Assembly (NCBI GenBank): GCA_030544215.1
Contig: JARZZO010000006.1
Location: forward strand, 48,956,501-49,020,500
Source: Zantedeschia hybrid cultivar
Taxonomy: Eukaryota; Streptophyta; Magnoliopsida; Alismatales; Araceae
Length of the DNA stretch: 64,000 nt
Reading direction: 5' to 3'
Position 1 is the first letter of the stretch. Each line of letters begins with the position of its first letter. The notes under the pieces were generated by a model. The model was not told the origin of the DNA. It made no database searches and saw only the letters and a list, made by a program, of their open reading frames with translations. This document shows positions 9,330-20,290 of this stretch, one piece after another. Made by a program: the position numbers and the translations under genes.

Positions 9330-11778
9330 TGTAAGGACTGAGGCTTTCGGATCCAGTTTTCGGGGTCGGACCCTGTAGTTCAGGCTCCAATAGGGGCTGA
9401 GACTCTGTGATGTTTCGTGTCGAGCGGGCTCGACGCGGTTTAAACGGCGTCCAGCAATGCAGACGCGTTTTAGGCTGTGCCACGTGGGTGCCACGTGGGC
9501 TGGCTTTGGGCCGCGAGAGTACGGCCCTGACATATCGTCTGAACGGCGTCCGTGAGGCACGACGCCTTTCAGACTGCGACTCTGGGTTGTCAGAGTACGG
9601 TGCCAGTCTTGTCGTCTGAACGGCGTCTTGTATGGAAGACGCGTTTTAGACCTCTGACAGAGCGTTGCAGAGTTTTGTCAGAGCAGCCGTCACGTCAACT
9701 GATAGGCGTCCGTACATCTCGACGCGTTTTATCCAGTCTCTGGTTAACCCGCGAGCCCTCCTTCTTTCCCTCATTTTTCTTCCATCTCTCTTTCTCTCCT
9801 CCCTTCCGGCGACTCCGGCGACGACCCCTTCTCCTCCCTCTTTTCCTCCCACCACTTCGTCCTTCCCTCCACTCCATCACCCACCTAGCTCCCACCACTA
9901 CCACCTCCACTTCCTCCGCGGCGTTTACTCTCCGGACGGCGGCCGACGTCCCGGTGGAGTAAGGACGACAACGGCGGTACCGGCGGCGGCGTGGGGTGAG
10001 ACGGGTGGACGGCTTGGAGCTTGGAGGAGTTCAAGTAACCGGTAGGGTGACGGTTCCCCTAGTATTGTATTTTAAACCATGTTTCCCCCGTTTAAAGCAT
10101 GTTATGGATCTGTGGTTTTGGGGTGGAATGAGCATGTTAGGGACTTTTCCTTGAGGGGAATGGGAGTTTCTATGAATGTGGACTTATGATGCTTTGGTTT
10201 GCCCTCTTTCTCCTCTGTTTTTGGGGTGTTTGGGGGTTGGAAAGGGAGCCTTCGGGCAGGAGATAGAACCTGGTTTCTGGCGCTAACAGACGTCGTGCAT
10301 GGACAACGCCTTTCAGAAGGGCGTCGGGCCATCATGACGCCTTTTTAGGCAAAAATCGTTCCACTAAGGCTCTGTCAGTTCGGGGATTCTGGCACTGAAA
10401 GACGTCATGCTTGTACGACGCGATTTGGAATAGCGTCGGGTCACCATGATGCCTTTCAAGGCAGAAATCCCCCGATTAAGGTTTTCTGCTAATTCCGATT
10501 TTTTTTCTGTGTGAATGGCGTCTGATGATGTTGACGCCTTTTAAAAGGCGACCTCTGGTGTCGACGCCTTTTAGGCCAGACTCTGAGGCCGGGATTTCAT
10601 GAACTAGTTTAGGGTGCTTGAATGGCGTCGGCCTTGGGCGACGTGATTCAAGACAGAACCACACTAAATCCATGCCAGTAAAATGTGTTTACACTGCTAG
10701 ATAGTTGGTTAATGCATGCTGTTAGTATACTCGATGTGATAAACTCTTCGTGACCGGATGGCACTGCGTTGGATGTCGTGCGACCGTGGACTTCTTCCGT
10801 AACCGGATCATACCGTGCCGTGTTTTCTGTTTCGGTGGACCTAGAGTGACAGTTGTAGCGTTCTACACCCTGTGTCGGTGCGGAGGGACACATCGCTGAC
10901 GGGAGCAGTGGCGGGGTGACGCCTAGTGGAGAGGGTCACCTGGTGAACCCCGGGGTTAGCTAGCTTGTACCGGTGTCGGAGTGGTACCTTTGGAGTGTCA
11001 CTCGTGCTGGGGGAAGGAGTAACCACCTGAGCCAGTTGGGCCGGAGTAGCCAGCGTGCTATCCGAGAGGTTACTGTTTGGTCTCAGCGGGTCGGTGTTTG
11101 CTGAGGGAAGGAATGACCGCCGAGGTGGCCAGCGTGCTATCCGAGGGGTTACTGTTTGGTCTCAGCGGGTTGATGTTTTTCCCACTTTCGTTGTGTAGTT
11201 GACGTGTTTTAAGGATACACAGAATTACGGGTTCCCTGATAAAATGGAATTATGCATGTTAATTATACTTCGAATGCATGTGATTCGTGTTGAGATTTAG
11301 GCATAGCAATTACTGCCTTTCATGGTTAATATATCTCTGCTGTACTTTACACTTGTGGGTGTGTGTGTGTGTGGGCAGTGGGGATCGAAGGATCCCTACT
11401 GAGTCTTTTCGTTGAGACTCACCCCTGCGGCTTTCAGGTGAGGACTCTAGGCAGACTTAGCGAGGGTTGTACGGCTGTGTGTTGAGCGTCGTCGGCTGTT
11501 GTTCCGGGGTATGCCCCGACGTAGTTGTTATCTTTATTTCTGGCCTGTATGTATAATCATTTCTTTTCTGTTGGAGTATGTAATTATTTGCTGTATCGAG
11601 TCGCATTGTAATAACTTTTAATTTCTACATTTTCCTTTCAATTCAATGCGATGTGAATGTTTAGCTTAGTTGATTATTTATTTCCCAGACTTACTTAGAT
11701 CCTGGTTTGGTTCCAAATTAATGATTCGGTACCCATTTAGTAATCGGATCCCCGATTATAGGGTGGCGGGTCGTTACA
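9330..11778 (+). mobile_element. Solo Tekay-type LTR with GTTAT duplication
   Basis: Begins TGTAAGGACTGAGG and ends GGCGGGTCGTTACA; flanked by GTTAT at 9325-9329 and 11779-11783. Length 2449 bp. It interrupts the copia A RT region. It carries twin G-boxes (9481-9486, 9492-9497), a pyrimidine-rich tract (about 9746-9910), an array of GCGTC-N10-GACGC dyads, a local duplication of the segment around GGTTACTGTTTGGTCTCAGC (about 11066 and 11143), a GT microsatellite near 11357, and the hairpin CGGGG-TATG-CCCCG at 11505-11518. A solo LTR arises by recombination between the two LTRs of one element. Confidence 0.93.
9411..10652 (+). repeat. GCGTC-N10-GACGC dyad array (solo LTR)
   Basis: About twelve spaced inverted repeats, all with a 10-bp spacer, for example at 9417-9436, 10515-10534 and 10625-10644. 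Flanks are often complementary too (GAAT/ATTC, GAA/TTC). Confidence 0.8.
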
Positions 11779-12712
11779 GTTATGATTTCAAAGATCATTT
11801 TGAATCAAAAGTTTCCTAAGGTGTAATAAAAGTTTTGACTTAATGGTCAAATACTATGTGATCGTTAAGAACGATCACAGATTGTGTGTGTTCAGAAAGG
11901 ACAGTGGGAGTACGGTTGCTTTAGTAATACTTTGTGATAATAACATCAAAGTCATTAAGAATGACATCAAGATGTTACTATCAGTGAAAGCATTATTAAC
12001 CATGTTTTCCTCCACAATAAGTTTAGTTATAATATCCAACGTATTGGAAATAGGAATCGATTATGATAGATCGGTGGGGATATTATATTGACCTGTATGT
12101 CAAAATGTTTGGCATAAATTTCATAATAAGTCTCAATTGTTGAGACATGTAATTTATTATTTTAAAGAAAAGTTCCTTAAAGGATACAGGAGTGAAATGC
12201 ATCTTTAAGCACTTGAGAAGTACTAAGGATGCATTCACGTATATGAAGAGGATGATTTGAAACTGTGAGTTCACACTGGCTCAAATTTCAAGTCAAATAA
12301 TGGATTCAACCTTCTAAAAGAAATGAATGGATTGGAAGAGTTCCAATCCAGAACTCGATATTAAGGAGACGACATAAACAAGTGATATTGTTATTAGAAT
12401 AGTATGGATGAAAACGTTCATTCCTGAACTAAAATGTTGTTCTAAAAGGTCTCTGATAAAATCTCGTTGTTTTAGGACAACAGTGAGAGCGATCAATTGT
12501 GTGATCGAGCCATAGTCTCTTCAAAAGTTGCAGAACATTCTGAAGTTCTTTCACAGGTTCAGAGAGAAGGGATTAAGAGGAAATAACGTAATGGAAAATA
12601 TTCCATCTATAGATAATTTAGTAGATCCCTGACCAAGTCTTAGTCACAGACTTTATGTGAGCATCACCTAGATTTGATGGAGATCAAATGCGAAAGTGAT
12701 TGGCTTGAGTCC

Positions 12713-12725
12713 AAGTGGGAGATGG
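12713..12725 (+). other. Polypurine tract, copia A
   Basis: AAGTGGGAGATGG, about 11 bp before the 3' LTR; the usual plus-strand primer of copia elements. Confidence 0.65.
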
Positions 12726-12736
12726 ATGGATATAGG

Positions 12737-14302
12737 TGTCCTCTAAGCCAATCATAAGGCACCTATTTCAATCTGATTCACTAATCAATGGCATTAAATT
12801 CATTATGTAGATTGGCATATTTGTAATTGCGCATAATACAGTCCATGAATATGTGCAATAGTCATCAGATTATGATGAGATCATAATAATGAGACTGATG
12901 ACTTATAAACACATATTCTTAATTGTTCCTAGTCGTAGGTTGTTTGAGAAGGACATCAAACATTCAGTACGACTAGTACAGGTTATTCCATCTCATATGA
13001 TGAGGGTGACTGATCTCGTTCGTTACTCGTGTGGAGACACAATGTTAAACCTGTAGGTGCTCATTGGGGAATGAGTTCACTGAACTGATTCGACATGAAT
13101 CGCCGAATGGTAATTTACCTGACTGTCAATCGGCTTGATTCATCGTCATAGTGGCGTGGTTGATCATTGGACTTGAGACACCAAAGACACCTTGTCGGTG
13201 GACTTTGACCTTGACCTACGAATCCCTTTCTACGAGATCTCTAATAGTCAAGAATCGGGTCCAGCGGAAGACCTTCGAAGGTGATTGTGTGTTCAATAAA
13301 GGATCGTTCGCTCTCAGGTAACTGGAGAGAGAATGCTCTAGAATACATCTGCAGGAGTCTCTGGCCAAAGCAGAAACAATATCAGAAAAGTGGTTTTCTG
13401 ATATTGTACAGCGGAGTCTGATTCAAATGAGTTGACCATCTAGGGTGTGACAGTTGACCATACCCTAGGTTAACTCGAGAGCATTGTACAAACGAAGGAT
13501 TATAGCCACGCGGTAACTGTGGACGGGCAGGTTCCATGAGTGGGTTGTTGAACCCCATTGCCTTTCGAGATCATGCGGTGTTGCTTGGCACCCGACTTGA
13601 TCAGAAATCCGACCGAATTTACATGCGATGTTAATTCGATTAAGTAATTAGTTAATATCTAGATATTAATTAATTACAATAAGTCAATAACTAGTTATTG
13701 GACTTAACGGGTTGAAAACTGGACTGGTAAATGGGCCTAGAGGGTCACACGCAATAAGATTCTCAGTCGGTGGTATATAAGTGGGATTTATATTAACTCG
13801 GGGACTTTTGTGAAAAGTCGCGCCGACTTAATATATATATACGCGCAGTTGAGAAACCCTGGGCCAAGCTCCAAGATTTCCCCATACTGGCCGTCATCCC
13901 TCCTTTCTCTCTCCTCCTCTGGGCACCCTGTTCGAGGCGCCAGAACTGTCTCCATCTGCGCCGTGCATGATTCTCGAAAGTTGGGAATTCCCATCGGCGG
14001 ATTTTCGGCAATCGTTGCGGCAACGGATCTTCAGCGAGCGAGCTGATACGGACGAGGGAGCGAGCACGAACCATCGCAGAGGATCGCGTGAATACCGCTA
14101 GAGGCCGGACGCTTGTGCGGCTCGCGGCATTGCCTCGACAGAACCGAGACAGAAGCGGATTCGAATCTGCGCACGGTAATTAGATTACAACCTGTTTTTC
14201 TAGTTTTATTTTTTCGTTCCTAATCGGATCAGCGGGCATCGGGCGGGATTATTTTATTCGTCGTTTCCGCTGCGCTCTTCGTGTCCCGCCTGGATCCCAA
14301 CA
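12737..14302 (+). repeat. Copia A 3' LTR
   Basis: TGTCCTCTAAGCC to ...GGATCCCAACA, 1566 bp, a direct repeat of 5378-6948 with scattered substitutions. H1 of the hairpin cluster is perfect here (12860-12868 with 12895-12903). Confidence 0.88.
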
Positions 14303-16809
14303 ACTCCCACGCCGACATAAGGGGTCAATCACGAACCACAGTTATTCTAGGTCCACAATCACATAAACACACACAATGCGATTCCGTTCACATGAAAATC
14401 CCCGCCCCCAATGTATGATTTCAAGCATACACATAACAAGATTGTCTAACTATATACACACATGTTTGTAGGTGCTCAAATTAGGTGTGTGATATTCATG
14501 ATTTTGTGTTGCTTATTTGAATAGTAAAACTATTAAAAACTCCAGAAAACGTGATCGCCAGAAACTGTAAAAGTTTCAAAGAAAGATTGATCGCTTACCT
14601 TTTTAAATTTGGGGAGATGTTAAGTCCTTGATTCCCTTCCTTTGGCTGGCCAAAGAAAGAGAGTCCTTTTTGTTCTTGTTCTTGTTGTTACTTGATGATT
14701 ATTCCTTTGAACTTCCTTCTTTCTTCTTCTTTATATTTTGTAAAATCAAACAAAGAGAGAATCTAATTAGAACTAGAGTAGAGTAGTATCTATTCTAATA
14801 AGAAATTTAAACATGTAACTAAACTAATCTACTCACTTGCTTGTTGTTCTTTAAACCCCTAACATGCATGTGGGTTTGGAAATATGAGTGTGTGTGTGTG
14901 AACATGAAGTGGTGATGATGAACTATAGAAAAACAATGAATAAACTATATGAAATTAATGAAAATCTAAAAAAGGTATTAGGGAAAGAAGATGGTTGGTT
15001 GGCTCCTTCATAGCCTTTGTCTTCAAAAGCTTCAAAAGATAAAAGGGATGAAGAAAAAGAAGCTTTGGATGAAGCTTATCTTGCTGTCTACATTTTTCTC
15101 CTCTAAAGCCTTCAAACACCTTACTTCAAGCTTCAAAATCACCAATGGCCAACCTTTTTCAAAGGTCCAAGGGGTGTTGTATTTATAAGAATAGGTTTAG
15201 GGTGTTTAGGGCTTCAAAAGGACTCTCTCCCTCAGTCAGACTTACCTTGGACGAGCATGAAGGAGTTTGCAACCTTCCCAACTTCGGAAACCGGATTATC
15301 TCGGCCAAATCATGTTTATCAGGAAACCCACAAATCGCGTTGTCTCAACGGGACGCCATTTGGCTAATTAAAGTGGCCAAAATAGAAATAAAACCCGAAA
15401 AGAAAATCAAAATCCATTAGGAAATCTAAATCGCGTCTTCTAAGGGCGACATGTTTTAGATAATTAGGAAATTAATTTAGATTAAAAGTCGAAAACCCAG
15501 ACGGATTAGGACTTAAATGGCATCTCCCTTGGGCGATGCTATTCAATTAAATCTATTTGAATTTGGAAATTTAATTCTAAACTGATTTCGGCTAGGAATC
15601 TAAATGGCATCGTGCTTGGGCGACGCTAATTAACAAATTTTGAGAAAAATCAATAAAAATTAATTAATGATTAAACATCAAATTTTGTGACATAAAATTT
15701 ACTCAATATGAGGTTAAAATTAGCGTGTCTACAATGTTAATTGCAGGAACTATGGGACTCTGGTTTGAATCGTGTCGCTCATGGCCGTCACGATTCCCAA
15801 ATCGCGTCGCCCTGAGTTGACGTCATTCAACGCCCTAAACTGGTTCCCTAGAAACTGGCCTTGGGACTTCGGGGGTAACTGCCAGAATAGCGTCGACTCA
15901 GTCGACACCTTTCACAAAATGCATCGCCCTGAGTAGAGCCATTCAGCGCCCGAGACCACAACGCCCCCAAGCCTCAACGTGGGATTTCCTCCCCCAAATT
16001 GCCCCAAATCGCCACAAATAGAAAAGGTAGGGGAGAATCCACATAACAAAATTCAAAACACACCGATCCCCATTTCATAGAAATGAGCATTTCCATCTAA
16101 AGCCCCCTTAAGCATGCTTATTCTACCCAAAATCCTCACATCTCCATAACATGCTCCAAAGCGGGAAATCATGGTTTAAATCAAATGAATCACATGCAAG
16201 GATCATCACCCGACCGGTTACTTGAATTCCTCCTCGCTCCTTGCCGCCGAACCACCACACCGCAAGCCGCCGCCGGTACCGCTGTAGACACCATCACTCC
16301 GCTGGGTCGTCGGCCGCCGTCCGAAGAGTGAAGTGCCGTGATGGAGATGGTGATGGAAGTAGTTTGAGGTAGAGGGCAGTTGGACTGATGGAAGAGGAAG
16401 AAGGGGAAGGGGAAGGGAACAAGGGGGATGGAGAGAGGGAAGAGAGAGAGAGAGTGAAGGAGAGAATGAGGGAAAGGAGGGATGGCTCAGGGCGTCAACC
16501 CGAATCGCACTAAAACATGTCGTTCCTAGACGACGCCAATCAGACGAAAAGATGAGATCGTACATTGGCAGATCTCCAAATCGCGTCGACTACGTGCGAC
16601 GCCATTTAGATGGCAGGATCGGGGCCATACGCACGCGTCCCACCTGCGTGGCTCCTAAATCGCGTCCCCCAAGCCCTACGCCTTTCAAAAGTGTGTCTCA
16701 CCTGCTCGACGTGATTAAGAGGCCATGCACCAAGCCCACAAAGGCCCAAACCAAGGGGTCCGACACTGAAATTGACCCGATAACTGAATATGAAACCTCA
16801 ATCCTTACA
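14303..16809 (-). repeat. Tekay-type LTR1, left-truncated and interrupted
   Basis: Minus-oriented LTR ending ...CCTCAATCCTTACA at 16809, right before the minus-strand PPT of the gag-only internal region, so it is that region's 3' LTR. It starts mid-LTR directly at the copia A end (ACTCCCAC), matching 51256 in LTR4, so its distal end is missing. It is interrupted by a solo LTR at 14467-15733. The purine-rich tract is at about 16340-16470. Confidence 0.82.
14467..15733. mobile_element. Solo LTR of a second family, ATGTT duplication
   Basis: Begins TGTAGGTGCTC and ends GTGTCTACA, so the termini form TGTAG/CTACA. Flanked by ATGTT at 14462-14466 and 15734-15738, 1267 bp. It splits LTR1 exactly where related LTRs read ACATGTTAATTG. 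Overall sequence does not match the other LTRs here, yet it contains four GCGTC-N10-GACGC-type dyads (15336-15355, 15432-15451, 15520-15539, about 15606-15625), one with both arms changed together to GCATC/GATGC. Open frames inside it (14991-15188, 15145-15420) show no protein features. Confidence 0.85.
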
Positions 16810-18366
16810 TTCTCCCCCCCTTAAGAAAATTTAGTCCATGAAATTGTAACCACTAGAACTAAAACCATTGCCAACAACTCCACACTGGTAACACGGTTCA
16901 CAGCAATCGTCTCTACCAATCACACTCCTCCACGGGGCTCCGTGCAATTGATCAATCTAACTAAACTAATCACGTTCTACGATTTCTACAAACGCCGATG
17001 GACTAACACAACCTTTAATTAACCTTACAAGGCGCATATTACAAAATCGATTCTCCACCATATTCAAGATACATAAAAGCGCTATAAGAACCCACAACCA
17101 CTACAGTAAAGAGAAAACAAAAGTCTTCATCTCGCCTAGCATCTCGGACCTCTTTTAAAAGAACACACAACTCAACTCTAGGTCTTGGGCTTCTTTTGAC
17201 CACTCGATTCCTGACCCGCTCTATTCTTCTGGGGACAATCTCTCACAAGGTATCCCTTTTTACCACAACCAAAACAACTACCGGTGATCAATGGGCATAT
17301 CTGACCACCATGCTTCCTACCACAGTGGGGATAACAATCTGCCACATCCTGACTCGCTTCCTGCTATCTGCTAGCAACAGTATGCACCTGCTGAACTGAA
17401 CTGTCTACGTTCTCGTCACTAAGCATCCTCTTGAACTTGGACCCAAAGGAAGAAGAGTTTGTACCTGAGGAAAGAATCGTTAACTTACTCTTGCTCTGCT
17501 ACTGCCCTCGTTCTGATCGATCCATCTCTTTCACGATCTGTTGGAACTGAGTCTCCACTACTGCTGCGCACCGAACTGCTGATGCAAGATCATTGTAACA
17601 ATGGGATGCCACAATTCCCCTCAAACTATACTGGAGTCCATCTACAAATCTCTCCGTTAGACGTTCCTCATTCTCAGATATATGCGGAACGAACCTTCCC
17701 AGAGCTACAAACTTCATCTGATATTCCAAAACTGACATATCACCCTTACACCAACTCCATAAACTCTCTTTCCTTGGCCTTCCGAACGTGCCTCGGGAAG
17801 TACTGCCCACTAAACTCTCTCATAAATGCCTCCCAAGGAATCTCTCTCAAGGACCCATTTGCAAACATCATCCTCTTCATGGTAACTCACCAATCATAGG
17901 CATAGTCTTTCAACAAGTAGGTTACCAACAAGGTCTTGTCATCCTTAGCACACTTAAGAACACCGAATGCCTTGTCCACTTCCTTCATCCAATGAGTCGC
18001 CTTATCTGGGTCAGCTCGACCCGTAAAAGAAGGTGGCTTCAACTTCAAGAACCGCTCCACCGCTGTGGACTGACCTCCTCGGGTGTTAGATCGCTCACTA
18101 CCATCTCTAGGCTGATGTCTAGACAAAATGATCCACATTATGCCCATCTGCCTCTAAACCACCATCGTCAGTTCCCGTATTGTGAACCAATGGAGCTCTC
18201 CTCTTAGGTGCCATCGCTACTTTATAAACACGAAAATCAAAACAAGCGCATCATAACCTATTAACCTATGCCAGCAGGCATCGCTTGTACAGATTCGTAC
18301 TTATTTTTGGACTATAATATTTTATCCAGTTTATCACATACTTGACCAGACTGAGCTCTGATACCA
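16810..18366 (-). mobile_element. Gag-only internal region 1 (Tekay-type)
   Basis: Read on the minus strand: PBS (TGGTATCAGAGCTC, complement at 18353-18366) next to LTR2, gag (18214 to 17178), a 370-bp 3' region, then PPT (complement of 16810-16823) next to LTR1. There is no protease, RT, RNase H or integrase. The 3' region aligns with that of the gag-only element at 41703-41981 (shared GGTGGAGAA..CG.TTTTGTAAT.TG.GCCTTGT pattern), so the absence of pol is ancestral to both copies. Confidence 0.8.
17178..18214 (-). pseudogene. Gag of gag-only internal region 1, frameshifted
   Basis: Starts MAPKRRAP, as in the intact gag at 40665, and ends GQKKPKT then stop. The two longest open pieces are 17887-18147 (VERFLKLKPPSFTGRADPDK) and 17499-17810 (DMSVLEYQMKFVALGRFVPH), so at least one frameshift and one break lie between them. 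The second zinc knuckle reads CFGCGKKGYLVRDC, with Tyr in place of the zinc-binding His. Gag forms the particle and binds element RNA; this copy should not be functional. Compared with the 345-residue intact relative, the length is about normal. Confidence 0.8.
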
Positions 18367-20031
18367 TGTAACGACCCGTCACCCTATAATCCAAGATCCG
18401 ATAACTAAATGGGTACCAAATCATTTAAATTAGAAACCGAACCAGGATCTCAAATAAGTCAAGGAAATAAATGATAAACTAAGCTAAACAATTCACATAG
18501 CAACGAATTGTAAAGAAAGTGTAGGAATTACAAATTATTACAATTCGACTCGACTCAGCAAATAATTACATAATCCAACTTAAATGAAATAATTATGCGT
18601 ATAGGCCTGAAAGTTAAAAGAACAACTACATTTGGGCATACCTCGGAACAGTGGTTGCTGGCGCGCAACTCGAGAAGAAACCCTCCACACTACGCCTGCC
18701 TGGAATCCTCACCTGAAAACTGCAGGGGTGAGTCTCATCGAAATTGACTGAGTAAGGATCCTCCGATCCCTACCACTCACTCACGCACCCACAAGTGGAA
18801 CAACACGAATTTAGGCAATTAAATCAGTAAAGGAATAAACATAGTTCTCAAATTCTGATATGAAATACATGCATTCAAAAATGCAACAGGCATAACTCTA
18901 AAACCACTCGACTCAACAACGGAGTCTACAACCAGTGTTCCTGCAAAACACACAAACTACGCAGCCGAATGTGAAAAAACACCGACCCGTTGCGATGGAG
19001 TAGCAACCCCTCGGATAGCCCACTAGCTACTCCGGCCTGTCTAGCTCTAGGTGGTTCTGCCTCCTCCCAGCCACGAGTGACACTCCGTAGTGTACCACTC
19101 CCACACCGGCACTAGCTATACCCCGGGGTACACCTGGTGACCCTCTCTCACTAGGCGTCATCCCACCACTCCCACACCAGCATTGTGTCACTTCCACACC
19201 CACACAAGGTGTCAGGCGCTAACAACTATCACTCTAGGTCTACGATCGCACAAAATATAGCACAATGCAATCCGGTCACGTGGAAACCCTTGTCTTCAAA
19301 GTACGATTTCAAACATGCATTTAACCGAGTTATCTAATAATGTATACACATGTTCATTGCATGAATTAATGGAGTTCTGTCTTAAATCGCGTCGCCGTGG
19401 CCGACGTCATTCAAGACCCCTAAACTAGTTCAATTTTTGCAAAGCCACTAGGACCAGGGATATTGGCCCGAATCACGTCGCCCATGGTCGGCGTCGTTCA
19501 GCCCTCAATCTCGCACTGGCCTTAGGAACCTGGAAAATGGGCCGTAGAATCACGTCGGCCATTGTTGACGTACCATTCTAAATGGCGTCACCTGGTCTTG
19601 ACGCCATTCAACGTCCGAAACTGCTTTCCACTGAGCCAAATTGAGGGCCTTCTTCTCCCCCAAAACACTCAAAAACACAATGAAGACAAGGGGAGAAGTC
19701 CAATAACCGATTTATCACCCAAAACCCCATTTCATAAAAATACCTATTTTCATTAAAAACTCCTTAAAATAGATCTCCGAATGGCGTCGGTCATGCAAGA
19801 CGCCTTCCAGGCGATCACACCGGGGCCGTTCACTCGCACCCCAATGTTCGCCCACGTGGCACCCCCTCATGGCTTCTAAATGGCATCTCCCTAGGTTGAA
19901 GCCATTCAAAATCGCGTCTCCCAAGCTCGACCCGATAAAGAGCATATGCTCCAGGCCCACAAGGGCCCAAACCAAGGGGTCCGACGCAAAAAATCGACCC
20001 GATAAATGAACCCGAAACCTCAGTCCTTACA
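18367..20031 (-). repeat. Tekay-type LTR2, shared between two internal regions
   Basis: TGTAACGACCC at 18367 to CAGTCCTTACA at 20031 (minus orientation). It serves as 3' LTR of the gag-pol region to its right and 5' LTR of the gag-only region to its left. About 450 bp, including the purine-rich tract present in LTR3 (47610-48060), are missing at about 19772. Confidence 0.85.
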
Positions 20032-20143
20032 TCCTCCTCCCCTTAAAAGAATTTCGTCCTCGAAATTACCACAACTAAAGTAGCATCAAACAACAAAGGC
20101 ACTATAGGCTTATAAGGGAACTTACTGGAAAAGGTAAGGAAAC

Positions 20144-20290
20144 TACTCCCGCATCTCATCTGCTTGTTTCCAAGTCGCCTCACCTCCGGAGCGATGCTAC
20201 CAAATCACCTTCACTAGGGGAACCTTGTTCCGAAGGACCTGTTCCCTATGATCCTCAATGCGCATTGGATACTCTGGAAAGGACATCCTC
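20144..20290 (-). pseudogene. Chromodomain-like tail of integrase
   Basis: One frame over from the integrase C-terminus, the minus strand reads MRIEDHREQVLRNKVPLVKV, IW, stop, then GGEATWKQADEMRE and stop at 20144. The VPLVKV(I/L)W ... EATW ... EMR pattern is the chromodomain-like module of Tekay/Del chromoviruses, which directs integration to particular chromatin. A 1-bp frameshift near 20280 and an internal TAG break it. Confidence 0.7.

Larger units (their letters stand above)
7471..12600 (+). pseudogene. Copia A gag-pol, heavily decayed
   Basis: Begins with an ATGTCGTC that aligns with the copia B gag start, followed by a stop within a few codons. Recognisable relics by comparison with copia B: integrase catalytic lead-in near 8330 (HTDV-like), a VPNKSV-like segment near 8724, the GAAGACAGTGGGAGC junction at about 8943, an RT segment near 9240-9320, RT palm near 11830-12080, RNase H near 12150-12290 and a VWMKTFIPEL segment near 12401. 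Stops and indels occur throughout, and a solo LTR splits RT at 9330-11778. No functional product is possible. Confidence 0.7.
5378..14302 (+). mobile_element. Ty1/copia element A, decayed
   Basis: Two direct LTRs (5378-6948 and 12737-14302) enclose a PBS, a structured leader and a degenerate gag-pol. Internal landmarks follow copia order: gag start near 7471, integrase near 8325-8780, RT near 9240 and 11830-12080, RNase H near 12150-12450, PPT near 12713. A Tekay-type solo LTR is inserted in the RT region. No target duplication is seen: 5 bp on the left are AATGG-like and on the right ACTCC. The flanking LTR fragments are also out of register, so the ends look recombinant. Confidence 0.8.

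Noticed and set aside
9411..10652. Regularly recurring short motif as a CRISPR array
   Set aside because: The sequence is plant nuclear, the repeats are short, irregularly placed and palindromic with variable centres, and no cas genes exist. It is an LTR-internal motif.
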